From Terriglobia bacterium (GTDB taxonomy: Bacteria; Acidobacteriota; Terriglobia; Bryobacterales; Bryobacteraceae), in assembly GCA_020073265.1 (NCBI GenBank), contig JAIQFN010000022.1, positions 1 to 64,000 of the forward strand: 64,000 nucleotides of DNA, in the 5' to 3' direction. A program made the translations under genes and the position numbers. Below are positions 25,670 through 33,698 of the stretch, piece by piece. Below the pieces are notes generated by a model that was not told the DNA's origin, made no database searches, and saw nothing but the letters and a program-made list of their open reading frames with translations. Each line of letters starts with the position of its first letter. Positions within the stretch are counted from its first letter, which is position 1.

Positions 25670-26512
25670 CTACTTGCCACCGGCCGCGGAGGATTGTTCG
25701 CGAGCGCCTTCGACAGCCGCGGGCAGACGTCGAAAACCCAACACATGATAACGGCTGGCAATCTCAAACACCGCGATCGCGGCTTTCACCAGATCGGCCA
25801 CGCGCAATTTCGAGAGGCCTTCGTTTCTGCCCACGTACAGGCTCTGAAACTCCTCGATTCTCAAGCCATGGCGCATCCACAAAGCCAGAACTTCGGACAG
25901 GTAAATCGGACTGCCATAGCGGTAGGCATGCTCGGCCGCCAGCCGCGCGGCCGCCCGCGTGTAAAAGCGGTACCCGTTGCTGTAGTCCCGTACCGCGGGA
26001 CTTATCAGTGTTCGCACGGCATAGCTGCACACCTTACTAACCATGCGGCGCCCCCAGGGCCGGTTGATGACTCTGCTGCCCTCGACATACTTGGATGCAA
26101 TGGCCACGTCGCAACGCCCCTCCCTGATCAGCCCGATGCCGGTAAGCAATTCCTCGGGCCGATGGGAAAGGTCGCCATCCATTTCGACAAAGATCTCGTG
26201 CGAGGTGTTCTCCAGTCCCCACAGCATCAGCACTCGCAACGCTGAACCGCGCTGCGAAGCGCGCATCGTTTTCTTGCGGCAAATCAGATGCAAGCGGCGG
26301 CCGGACCCCGGCATGCGCTCGCGGACGTATTCAATGGTCCCGTCGGTACTGCCGTCGTCGAGAATACCCACCGTGAATGGAACGCCCGCTAGCTCTGCTT
26401 CTATTTTGTCGAGCAAGTTGCCGATGTTGGCGATTTCATTCAGGACCGGCAGAACTATGAAGACGCCCGCGCCTTCGTTCGGAATGGTCCCACCGCGAGC
26501 GAGTGATTTCAA
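25670..26512 (-). CDS. Family 2 glycosyltransferase, Dpm1-like
   Basis: A 280-residue cytoplasmic GT-A enzyme without membrane helices. Motifs: VFIVLPVLNEIANI (nucleotide-binding strand), GILDDGSTDGTIEYV, the DxD equivalent VEMDGDLSHRPEELL, and later VRDYSNGYRFYTR and YGSPIYLSEVLALW in the acceptor region. This is the dolichol/polyprenyl-phosphate sugar synthase type, which would charge a lipid carrier for the adjacent GT-C enzymes; that link is inferred from neighbourhood. Start overlaps the upstream methyltransferase stop (ATGA), so the two are translationally coupled. Confidence 0.85.
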   Translation of the reverse strand: MKSLARGGTIPNEGAGVFIVLPVLNEIANIGNLLDKIEAELAGVPFTVGILDDGSTDGTIEYVRERMPGSGRRLHLICRKKTMRASQRGSALRVLMLWGLENTSHEIFVEMDGDLSHRPEELLTGIGLIREGRCDVAIASKYVEGSRVINRPWGRRMVSKVCSYAVRTLISPAVRDYSNGYRFYTRAAARLAAEHAYRYGSPIYLSEVLALWMRHGLRIEEFQSLYVGRNEGLSKLRVADLVKAAIAVFEIASRYHVLGFRRLPAAVEGAREQSSAAGGK

Positions 26513-27477
26513 GAATGTCTCACCGGGGCGGTTTCAGAAAGAGGGCGCCGCAATACCGTCCACAACAGGATCTCGGTCCCGAACACACGATCCAACAGCT
26601 GCAGAACACCAATAGCAGCCAGAGCCACAGGCGAGGCGGCGATGTCGGACACCGGAAGAGTGCGAGCGCTCAAACGGACTACCTCGAATCCGGCGCTCTC
26701 CGCAACCAAGCGCAGGCTGGACGAAGTGAAGTACTGAATGTGCTGAGGTGGAAACAACCGCTCGATCAAGCCCGCCGGCCGCCCGCCCGTAAGCCTGGAA
26801 AGCCCCTGCCCGAAGCGGTAAACCATCGAACGGATGTTCGGCGTCTCTAGATAAAGGATCCCGTCCGGCCGCAACCGAGCGCGGACCTGTTCCAGAAACT
26901 CAGCCGGCTCCGGCACATGTTCGATCAAGTCAATGGCCGTCGCAGCCGGAAAGTCAGCGAGCTGGGAGGGCGCTTCTTCGACCCGAACCTGGTACGCCTC
27001 GATGCCCTGTTGCCGGGCCAGGTTGACCGCCCGTTCGGCCACATCGATGCCAACCGGAACAATGCCAAATTCAGCCTGGGCCGCCTTCAGGAATGTGCCC
27101 GTGTCGCAGCCGATATCCAGCACCCGCTGCCCGCGCAACGAACTCCCCTCCAGGGCGGTGGACAGGCGCGTAAATACTTGCCGGCAGCGGCGTTGCGCTG
27201 CGGTCATCGAGCGGCGCAGTTTGAAATAAGGATGGTCGAAGTAATCCGCATTGTCGTGAATACAAGCCTGCGTGGCGGCGCTCGAGCGCGGGAAATAAGT
27301 CCAGCTTCCGCAGGAACCGCAGGGACGGAGGCAACACTGCTCCAGGCGCACCGCGATGCGCCGCGTCAGGGCGGTTCCGCATACCGCGCAGGTCATCACC
27401 CCGCAGTCCGGCCCAATCAACGCTTCGGTTGTTTCCATGCTGGACAGCGCGGCAGGATTCCTTTTGCCAATAACCAT
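26509..27477 (-). CDS. Zinc-ribbon SAM-dependent methyltransferase
   Basis: A 322-residue protein. Residues ~25-60 hold two Cys pairs (CAVCGTAL and CGSCGSW) forming a zinc ribbon like that preceding sugar C-methyltransferases. The methyltransferase domain follows: VLDIGCDTGTFLKAAQ (motif I, about residue 118), VGIDVAERAVNLA, DLIEHVPEPAEFLEQV and RLRPDGILYLETPN. This is the Methyltransf_23 type common in O-antigen and exopolysaccharide clusters. A TATAAT on the minus strand (27504-27509) precedes it by 26 nt. The C-terminal end has a hydrophobic stretch (about 285-305). Confidence 0.82.
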   Translation of the reverse strand: MVIGKRNPAALSSMETTEALIGPDCGVMTCAVCGTALTRRIAVRLEQCCLRPCGSCGSWTYFPRSSAATQACIHDNADYFDHPYFKLRRSMTAAQRRCRQVFTRLSTALEGSSLRGQRVLDIGCDTGTFLKAAQAEFGIVPVGIDVAERAVNLARQQGIEAYQVRVEEAPSQLADFPAATAIDLIEHVPEPAEFLEQVRARLRPDGILYLETPNIRSMVYRFGQGLSRLTGGRPAGLIERLFPPQHIQYFTSSSLRLVAESAGFEVVRLSARTLPVSDIAASPVALAAIGVLQLLDRVFGTEILLWTVLRRPLSETAPVRHS

Positions 27478-27690
27478 TCCCCTCGGTTCCGCCCGACAAT
27501 GAAATTATAACTTGGCCCACGGCATGGCCCATTTTCGAACCGCGTCAGCGGGCTTGACCTGGCCGAAGACGATCCCGGCGGTAGTACGAATGCTCAGGGA
27601 GTTCCAACTCCCTCCTCGCAACAGCTTTGCGCCCAGTCCAATCCCGGCTCAATGTCACTGGCCCCGCCCACCCTGGAACCTTTGGGGGGC

Positions 27691-27718
27691 TTGACAAGCC
27701 CATCCGCATCCTTAGAAT
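27691..27718 (+). promoter_or_regulatory. Near-consensus sigma70 promoter
   Basis: TTGACA (27691-27696) and TAGAAT (27713-27718) are separated by 16 bp, the best sigma70-type match seen in the window. Transcription would start near 27725, about 10 nt before the ATG of the 49-aa protein, and could continue into yvcK and glmU. The rest of the gap 27510-27690 shows nothing recognisable. Confidence 0.65.
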
Positions 27719-27735
27719 AGGGTTAATCTCCATTT

Positions 27736-27885
27736 ATGCAGCCCTGCTCACACGCTCGGACCGAAATCCTGGCAAGACGTGATGGGGTCGACTACGTCCG
27801 CTGCTTGGACTGCGACCAGGTGTTCGAAGCCGAAGACCTGGAATCCGTCCCGGTCTATGACGAAGACGACCAACCCGCCGCCTGA
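27736..27885 (+). CDS. 49-aa acidic CxxC mini-protein
   Basis: A short ORF directly downstream of a strong promoter. It has a zinc-ribbon-like layout: C-S-H near residues 4-6, then VRCLDCDQVFEAEDLE at 21-36, and an acidic tail. The CxxC plus upstream Cys/His could bind one metal. Small proteins of this shape occur in acidobacterial genomes, but I cannot name a family. It ends 129 bp before yvcK; the intervening bases hold no other gene. Confidence 0.55.
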   Translation: MQPCSHARTEILARRDGVDYVRCLDCDQVFEAEDLESVPVYDEDDQPAA

Positions 27886-28014
27886 CCTGGTCCGACTACC
27901 ACTCCACCTGAGATTTTCCGCCGCGATCCAGTACCAAATTGCTATCGCGGTTCTATGCTCGGGTAGTGCGAAGGGCTCAGGCTTCCCCAGCGGGAACCTG
28001 CGATGCTATAGGTG

Positions 28015-29019
28015 ATGGAACCGCTTCGCATCGTCGCAATTGGTGGAGGGACCGGTCTCTCCACGCTGCTGCACGGGCTCAAGCGGTACGCGCAGCCACC
28101 CCGCGAAATCGAGATTACGGCCGTCGTCACCGTCACCGACGACGGCGGAAGCTCCGGCCGCCTGCGCCGCGACTTCGACGTGCTCCCGCCCGGCGACATC
28201 CGCAACTGCATGGTGGCTCTGTCGGAAGACGAAGGCCTGCTCTCCAAGCTTTTCCAATATCGCTTTTCCGAAGGCCGCGGCTTGAAAGGCCACAGCTTCG
28301 GAAACCTCTTCCTCACCGCGCTTACCAATCTCACCGGCGATTTCCCGCAGGCCGTCAAGCTGTCCTCCGAAGTCCTGGCCAGCCTGGGCCGCATCTATCC
28401 CTGCACCGCCGCCAACGTCACGCTGGAGGCCGAACTCGAAAACGGACGCGTGGTTACCGGCGAAACCAGGATCAGCAAGAGCCGTTCGCCCATCCGCTGG
28501 ATCCGTCTGCGGCCCCGCATATGCAAGCCGCTGGCGGAAACTCTGGAGGCCATCGATCGGGCCGATCTCATCACTCTTGGCCCTGGTTCGCTGTTCACCA
28601 GCGTCGTTCCCAACCTGCTGGTCAAGGGAATCCCGGAAGCCATCCGCCGCAGCCGCGCGTTAAAATCCTACTTCGTGAACCTGATGTGCCAACCCGGCGA
28701 GACCATCGGCTTTCGAGCTTCCGATCACGTAGCCGCGATTCATCGGCACGCTGGCTTCCCGCTGCTGGACGTGGTGGTAGTGAACACGCGCGCCATCAGC
28801 GCCAGGCAGAGGCGCAAGTACGCGGCCCAAAAAGCCATGCCGGTGCTGAACGATCTCGATCGGCTGGCCGCGCAGGGCTTGCAGGTGGTCGCTGCGGACC
28901 TGCTCGGTGAAGGCGAAATCGTGCGACACGATCCACGCGCCGCCGCCCAGGTCGTCCTGGAGCTGGCCCGGCGCGGGCGCTCCGCACGCCACAAGGTCAG
29001 GATCCTCGGCGAAAGATAA
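28015..29019 (+). CDS. yvcK: YvcK/GlmR-type (CofD-like) regulator of amino-sugar and carbon metabolism
   Basis: A 334-residue cytoplasmic protein of the YvcK family. IVAIGGGTGLSTLLHGLK (residues 5-22) is the nucleotide-binding loop, TVTDDGGSSGRLRRDF the conserved second motif, LPPGDIRNCM and GHSFGNLFLTALT the further family signatures. In Bacillus the homologue (GlmR) binds UDP-GlcNAc and controls GlmS and cell-envelope synthesis under gluconeogenic growth. Its direct linkage to glmU here (stop 29019, next ATG 29030) fits that role. A GTG 3 nt upstream (28012) is an alternative start. Confidence 0.93.
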   Translation: MEPLRIVAIGGGTGLSTLLHGLKRYAQPPREIEITAVVTVTDDGGSSGRLRRDFDVLPPGDIRNCMVALSEDEGLLSKLFQYRFSEGRGLKGHSFGNLFLTALTNLTGDFPQAVKLSSEVLASLGRIYPCTAANVTLEAELENGRVVTGETRISKSRSPIRWIRLRPRICKPLAETLEAIDRADLITLGPGSLFTSVVPNLLVKGIPEAIRRSRALKSYFVNLMCQPGETIGFRASDHVAAIHRHAGFPLLDVVVVNTRAISARQRRKYAAQKAMPVLNDLDRLAAQGLQVVAADLLGEGEIVRHDPRAAAQVVLELARRGRSARHKVRILGER

Positions 29020-29029
29020 ACTGAAACTG

Positions 29030-30415
29030 ATGAAGTCGCCCCTGAACGTGGTGATCCTGGCGGCCGGCCTGGGTACGCGCATGAAATCCAAGCGCGCCAA
29101 AGTTCTGCACCGCGCCGGCGGCCTGTCGCTCATCGAGCATGTCGTCGCCTCAGCCGCTCAAATCACTGCCAGCCGGAACATCACCGTGGTGCTGGGACAT
29201 CAATCCGACCAGGTGAAGGCGCTGGTCTCGCCGTCCGGCGTGCGCTTCGCCGAACAGAAGGAGCAAAAAGGAACCGGACACGCCCTGTTGACCTGCCGGC
29301 GGGCGCTGGCATCCACGCCAGGCCTGGTCGTGGTGCTCTACGGCGACTGCCCGTTGCTCGCGCCCGCCACGCTCCAGGAACTGGTGCGCCGCCAATCCGC
29401 CAGCCCGGCCGCGGCAACCGTGATCACCACGCGCCTCGCCGATCCCTCCGGCTACGGACGCATCGTGTTCGATCAGCGCGGCGAAGTCCGAGCCATCGTC
29501 GAACACAAGGCCGCCACCCCCGAGCAGCTCGCCATACCCTTCATCAACTCCGGCATCTACTGCTTTCGCGCGGACCTGCTCTGGAAGCACCTCGGTAAAA
29601 TCCGGACCGACAATCCGGCCCACGAATACTACCTCACCGACATCGTCGAGATCCTGGCGCGCGCCGGACATCGCGTGGCCGCCATGGAAGTCCCCAACTC
29701 GAGGGAGCTGCTGGGAATAAACACCCGCGCCGAGTTGGCCGAAGTGGACCGGATCTTCCGCGAGCGCAAAGTCCGCGAGCTGATGCGCGACGGCGTGACC
29801 ATCGAGAAGCCGGAGACCGTGACCATCGACGCCCCGGTCCGGATCGCGCCCGACACCATCGTCGAACCCTTCGCGCAGATCCTGGGCCGGACCAAAATCG
29901 GGGAGGACTGCCGGATCGGCGCCTGCTCGGTGATCCGCGATTCCACCCTGGCGGCCGGCGTGGAAATTGCGCCGTTCACTTCCATCGCCGATTCGCAAAT
30001 CGAAACCGGCGCGCGCATCGGTCCCTTCGCGCGATTGCGCGGCGGCAGCCGGATTGGCGCTAACGCCCGCATCGGCAACTTCGTCGAGCTGAAGAATACC
30101 CGCTTTGCCGCCGGCGCCAAAGCCAATCATTTGGCCTATCTGGGCGATGCCGAAATCGGCGAGTCCACCAACATCGGTGCCGGCACCATCACCTGCAACT
30201 ATGACGGCGTGAGCAAGCATCGCACGCGCATCGGCAAAGACGCGTTCGTCGGAAGCAACTCCACTCTGGTGGCGCCCATCGATATCGGCAAGGGAAGCTA
30301 TATCGGCGCCGGCTCGGTGATTACCGATCCAGTGCCGCCGGACGCGCTGGCGCTCGGACGAGCACGGCAGGTCGTCAAAAAAGGCTGGGCTGCGAAACGA
30401 AAAAAGAAGCAGTGA
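29030..30415 (+). CDS. glmU: Bifunctional GlcNAc-1-P uridyltransferase / GlcN-1-P acetyltransferase
   Basis: A 461-residue protein, close to the usual ~456. The N-terminal pyrophosphorylase domain starts VVILAAGLGTRMKSKRAKVL with the signature G-x-G-T-R-M and Lys; GTGHALL and VLYGDCPLL follow. The C-terminal left-handed beta-helix has hexapeptide repeats (IGEDCRIGACSVI, IGPFARLRGGSRIG), the acetyl-CoA/active-site stretch NHLAYLGDAEIG, and TITCNYDGVSKHRTRIG. It makes UDP-GlcNAc for peptidoglycan and lipopolysaccharide. An upstream in-frame extension to 28907 overlaps yvcK and is rejected. Ends 3 nt before the convergent gene. Confidence 0.97.
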   Translation: MKSPLNVVILAAGLGTRMKSKRAKVLHRAGGLSLIEHVVASAAQITASRNITVVLGHQSDQVKALVSPSGVRFAEQKEQKGTGHALLTCRRALASTPGLVVVLYGDCPLLAPATLQELVRRQSASPAAATVITTRLADPSGYGRIVFDQRGEVRAIVEHKAATPEQLAIPFINSGIYCFRADLLWKHLGKIRTDNPAHEYYLTDIVEILARAGHRVAAMEVPNSRELLGINTRAELAEVDRIFRERKVRELMRDGVTIEKPETVTIDAPVRIAPDTIVEPFAQILGRTKIGEDCRIGACSVIRDSTLAAGVEIAPFTSIADSQIETGARIGPFARLRGGSRIGANARIGNFVELKNTRFAAGAKANHLAYLGDAEIGESTNIGAGTITCNYDGVSKHRTRIGKDAFVGSNSTLVAPIDIGKGSYIGAGSVITDPVPPDALALGRARQVVKKGWAAKRKKKQ

Positions 30416-30418
30416 CGG

Positions 30419-30778
30419 CTACTTCTTCTTCTCTTGCGGCGGTCTCTGCGCTGTTCTTACTACGATCAGCCGCGCCACGTCTCCCTCATCGCCGGTCACA
30501 AAACCCACCGTCACTCTCACCTTCAAGCGCAGCTTGCCTTCGACGCGCGTGTCGGGCTTGATCCAGAACGTGCGCGTCTCCGCCGGCTTGCCCAGGATGC
30601 TGCGCGAAACCGTTATTTTGTCCGCTGAGAGTTCGACGATCGGCCCGGAAAACGTGTCGTTGTACTTGGGCTCGCTCTTTCCTGACTTCGGCTTCTGCGA
30701 GCCGGTCTCTCCCTGTGCGCCGGCGGGGAGTCCGGGCAGGCTCACGCCCAGCACAATCAGAGTGATGAAACCACGCAC
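30419..30778 (-). CDS. Small secreted protein of unknown function
   Basis: About 119 residues with a signal peptide (RGFITLIVLGVSLPGLPAGAQG), a short polar Lys/Ser-rich linker and a beta-rich domain (IVELSADKITVSRS, then TFWIKPDTRVEGKLR, then VRVTVGFVTGDEGDVARLIV) with an OB-like/DUF5666 pattern. No catalytic residues are evident. GTG 30778 gives the best signal peptide; TTG 30796 would add 6 residues. It is convergent with glmU and 89 bp from the end of truB on the same strand. Confidence 0.6.
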   Translation of the reverse strand: MRGFITLIVLGVSLPGLPAGAQGETGSQKPKSGKSEPKYNDTFSGPIVELSADKITVSRSILGKPAETRTFWIKPDTRVEGKLRLKVRVTVGFVTGDEGDVARLIVVRTAQRPPQEKKK

Positions 30779-30867
30779 ACTTGAATCATAAACCAACCAA
30801 CCCGATGCCTGATTGAACAGGGAATTAAACTTGCTTCATTATGAGGAGTTTCTTTCCCTGTCCCCTT

Positions 30868-31749
30868 CTACAACACCAGAATGGGATGGTAAAGATGCGG
30901 CAGCCGAGCCTCCCCGATCGCGATCAGATCGCCTCCCGGGCCGATCGCCTTGACGTACTTGGCGCCGGGCCGCGAAAGAAACGGCGACAAACGGAAATCC
31001 TTGCCTTGCCGAATCTGGCCGGCCGTCAGCGCGTCCACGTTCGCGTTCGGAAACTCCGAGAGAACTTGCGAGGCCGGAATCAGCGCTTCGTTCAAACGCC
31101 CGGCGCCGGCCAGCGCCTCCAGCTCTTCGAGAGCGTGAGCGTCCTTCTCGCCGAATTCGCCGGAGGCAGTGCGCCGCAGGTCTTCCAGGAACGCTCCGCA
31201 GTTGAGGCGCTGGCCGAGCTCGTGCGCGATGCTGCGCAAATAGGTGCCGGCCGAACACCGGACGCGGACGCGCGCGCGAGTCCCATCGAACTCCACCAGC
31301 TCCAGCGCATGGATCCGCACCTCCACCGGCGCCAGCTCCACCGCGATCTGTTTGCGCGCCAGACGGTAGGCCGGAGTGCCTGCGATCTTCTTGGCCGAGA
31401 AGGCCGGCGGCGTTTGCAGAATCGTGCCTCGAAACTTGGCCAGCTCTTCCTCCAGTTGCTCGCGCGTGATGCGAGGCTCCACCGGCTCGGAAATCGGCGT
31501 GCCCCCGCGGTCGTAGGTGTCGGTCGCCCATCCGAAACGGATGCGCGCGTCGTATTCTTTATCGCCGCTCGAAAAAAACTGCGCCAGCCGCGTCGCGCGG
31601 CCGATCACCAGCGGCAGCACGCCCGTAGCGATCGGGTCCAGAGTGCCCAAGTGCCCCACCTTGCGCGAGCTGACCAGCCTTCGCACGCGGTTGACGACAT
31701 CGTGCGAAGTGAGGCCCTCCGGCTTGTCTACAACCATTACCCCGTCCAC
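30868..31749 (-). CDS. truB: tRNA pseudouridine(55) synthase TruB
   Basis: A 293-residue enzyme converting U55 of the tRNA T-loop to pseudouridine. The start GTG 31749 gives the usual short lead (VDGVMVVDKPEGLTSHDVV). The catalytic Asp is in HLGTLDPIATGVLPL; the conserved Tyr segment is KEYDARIRFGWATDTYDRGG; RCSAGTYLRSIAHELG is the later family motif. A C-terminal extension of about 60 residues corresponds to the truncated PUA-like region of bacterial TruB. It is divergent from a glycosyltransferase gene across 56 bp. Confidence 0.95.
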   Translation of the reverse strand: MDGVMVVDKPEGLTSHDVVNRVRRLVSSRKVGHLGTLDPIATGVLPLVIGRATRLAQFFSSGDKEYDARIRFGWATDTYDRGGTPISEPVEPRITREQLEEELAKFRGTILQTPPAFSAKKIAGTPAYRLARKQIAVELAPVEVRIHALELVEFDGTRARVRVRCSAGTYLRSIAHELGQRLNCGAFLEDLRRTASGEFGEKDAHALEELEALAGAGRLNEALIPASQVLSEFPNANVDALTAGQIRQGKDFRLSPFLSRPGAKYVKAIGPGGDLIAIGEARLPHLYHPILVL

Positions 31750-31805
31750 AACAACACTGTACCGTGTGAACGAGCTGTCGCGTCTACGTCTGTTATCATC
31801 TGAGC

Positions 31806-32555
31806 TTGCCTTCGCCGGAGGTCGTGATCGTCGTGCCTTGTTACAACGAGGCTCTTCGTCTGCCCGTTGCGTCGTTCCGGAAATTCCTGGGCGAGTCGCA
31901 GGTCCGCTTCGTCTTCGTGGACGACGGCAGCAAGGACGCCACCATCCAGGTGCTCGCAAACCTGCGCGATGAAGCTGGCGATCGCGTGGTGGTGCTGCGC
32001 TCGGAAGCAAATCAAGGCAAGGCGGAAGCCGTTCGCCGAGGCATGAGCTACGCCATCGAACATGCCGCCGGCTACGCCGGTTATTGGGACGCCGATCTGG
32101 CTACGCCGCTCCAGGCCATCCCGGAGTTCATGGCGGTGTTCGCCGAGCGGCCGGAGCTCGACATGGTGTTCGGCGCGCGCGTGAAATTACTCGGGCGCAA
32201 GGTGCATCGCCGGGTCCTGCGCCACTATCTGGGCCGGGTTTTCGCCACCGCGGTTTCCGTCATGCTGCGGCTTCCGATTTATGACACCCAGTGCGGCGCC
32301 AAGATCTTCCGCGTATGTCCGGAAACCAGCGGCCTGTTCGCCGAGCCGTTCATTACGCGCTGGTTTTTCGACGTGGAACTTCTGGCCCGCTACATCCGGC
32401 GGATGGGGTCCTCTGAACTGGCGGCGCAACGGATCTACGAATATCCACTGCACGCCTGGGAGGATGTCGCCGGCTCCAAGCTCGGTTTCGCCGATTTCGC
32501 GCTGGCCTTCGCCGACATCGTCCGGATTTATTGGAAATACATGCGCGCCGCTTAG
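31806..32555 (+). CDS. Family 2 glycosyltransferase, polyprenyl-phosphate glucosyltransferase-like (Alg5/DPM1)
   Basis: A 249-residue GT-A enzyme. VVIVVPCYNEALRLP, FVFVDDGSKDATIQVL, NQGKAEAVRRGM and the DxD motif YWDADLATPL are clear, and DTQCGAKIFR is the typical acceptor loop. Alg5/GtrB-like enzymes attach glucose or a related sugar to a polyprenyl phosphate; there is no C-terminal membrane hairpin, only a mildly hydrophobic end. The TTG start at 31806 lies 6 nt after a -10-like TATCAT (31794-31799), which would give a nearly leaderless message. Confidence 0.85.
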   Translation: MPSPEVVIVVPCYNEALRLPVASFRKFLGESQVRFVFVDDGSKDATIQVLANLRDEAGDRVVVLRSEANQGKAEAVRRGMSYAIEHAAGYAGYWDADLATPLQAIPEFMAVFAERPELDMVFGARVKLLGRKVHRRVLRHYLGRVFATAVSVMLRLPIYDTQCGAKIFRVCPETSGLFAEPFITRWFFDVELLARYIRRMGSSELAAQRIYEYPLHAWEDVAGSKLGFADFALAFADIVRIYWKYMRAA

Positions 32556-32594
32556 AACGGCACGCCTCGACCGCAGCGAGCCGGGACCCGGTGT

Positions 32595-32600
32595 TATAAT
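32595..32600 (+). promoter_or_regulatory. -10 hexamer TATAAT before the secreted VOC gene
   Basis: A perfect -10 hexamer lies 75 bp upstream of the ATG at 32676, in the gap after the GT2 gene. No clear -35. It probably drives the exported-protein group 32676-36194. Confidence 0.4.
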
Positions 32601-32675
32601 CGAATTCCCCACGGCATGCATCGCATGGTTCCAGCGAGGCTTACGCAAAGATTTCTGAGACGAAACGGTGAAACT

Positions 32676-33677
32676 ATGAAAATCAGGTTGCTGATTCTAG
32701 CAGTGATTCTCGGGATGACGTTCGCATGCTGGGGCGTCGCCCAGACTTCCGGCTCCGCCGCGCTTCCACCGCCCGGATTCCACCATCTGCATCTCAATTC
32801 CACCAACCCCGACGCGGCCATCGATTTCTATACCAAGCAATTTCCCAGCACCTCCAAGGCAACCTGGGGCGGCTTGCCGGCGCTCAAAACCGGCAAAGTG
32901 TATGTGCTGTTCACCAAAGTCAACAGGCCGCCTCTGCTCCAGCCGCAGACCGCGATCTGGCATTTCGGATGGCACGTGGCGGACGTGCGTGAGAATCTCG
33001 CCAGGTACCTGAAGGACAAGGTCACGCTGCTGCCGCTGTACACCGGCGAAGGAGACGCCTCGGTTTGGGTTTCGAGCGACACCTGGCCCGGGGCCGGAGG
33101 AACCCTCGGACGCACGCGGTCGCAGATCGAAGAAGCCAAAGCCAACGGCATCAAGCCAGCCGGCGGCGCGGGCTTCGCCTACCTCGAAGCTCCCGACCAC
33201 GCCATCATCGAATACCAGGGCAACATGCCCGCCGAGCGCTTCAACCACGTGCACATGTTCCATGACGATCCGTTCTGCGCGCAGCTCTGGTATCAACAGC
33301 ACCTCAACGTGCGGCCCGGCGGGCGTGGTCCGCGACACACCGAGGCCGACTGCAAAGTGGAGCACGGCGAGTTGGGCTGGCCGTCGCTCGTCAAGGCTGG
33401 AATGTATCGCAGCCCCGGCGCGGCCGTCAGCTTCGATGACGTGTCCCTGCCTTCCTACATCCGTCCCAGCGACACGCCGCTCGCCAGCACCCGCGGACAC
33501 CTGGCCGATCACTTCGCCCTCAGCGTGCCCAGCCTCGATCCCTGGATCGCCAAGCTCAAGGGCGAAGGCGTGAAGTTCCTCATCGAGAAGCCTTACAAGC
33601 TCGGCAACGATGGCCGCGCCGTCATGATCGAAGGCCCCAGTCACGAGGCCATCGAGCTGGTGGAAGTAAAACAGTAA
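32676..33677 (+). CDS. Secreted two-domain VOC (glyoxalase-fold) protein
   Basis: A 333-residue exported protein: signal peptide 1-23, then two vicinal-oxygen-chelate domains, the first from GFHHLHLNSTNPDAAIDFY and the second from FNHVHMFHDDPFCAQLWYQ. Candidate metal ligands are the histidines opening each domain, the Glu in AIIEYQGN and the Glu near the C-terminus (HEAIELVEV). VOC enzymes include dioxygenases, isomerases and resistance proteins; substrate unknown, and a periplasmic location is unusual for most of them. It begins the exported group; the next ATG is 21 nt downstream. Confidence 0.75.
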   Translation: MKIRLLILAVILGMTFACWGVAQTSGSAALPPPGFHHLHLNSTNPDAAIDFYTKQFPSTSKATWGGLPALKTGKVYVLFTKVNRPPLLQPQTAIWHFGWHVADVRENLARYLKDKVTLLPLYTGEGDASVWVSSDTWPGAGGTLGRTRSQIEEAKANGIKPAGGAGFAYLEAPDHAIIEYQGNMPAERFNHVHMFHDDPFCAQLWYQQHLNVRPGGRGPRHTEADCKVEHGELGWPSLVKAGMYRSPGAAVSFDDVSLPSYIRPSDTPLASTRGHLADHFALSVPSLDPWIAKLKGEGVKFLIEKPYKLGNDGRAVMIEGPSHEAIELVEVKQ

Positions 33678-33698
33678 CCCACTTACGGAGGTTCATAG

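Noticed and set aside
28907-29029. N-terminal extension of GlmU into yvcK
   Set aside because: GlmU homology begins at ATG 29030 and the extension would overlap yvcK by over 100 bp.
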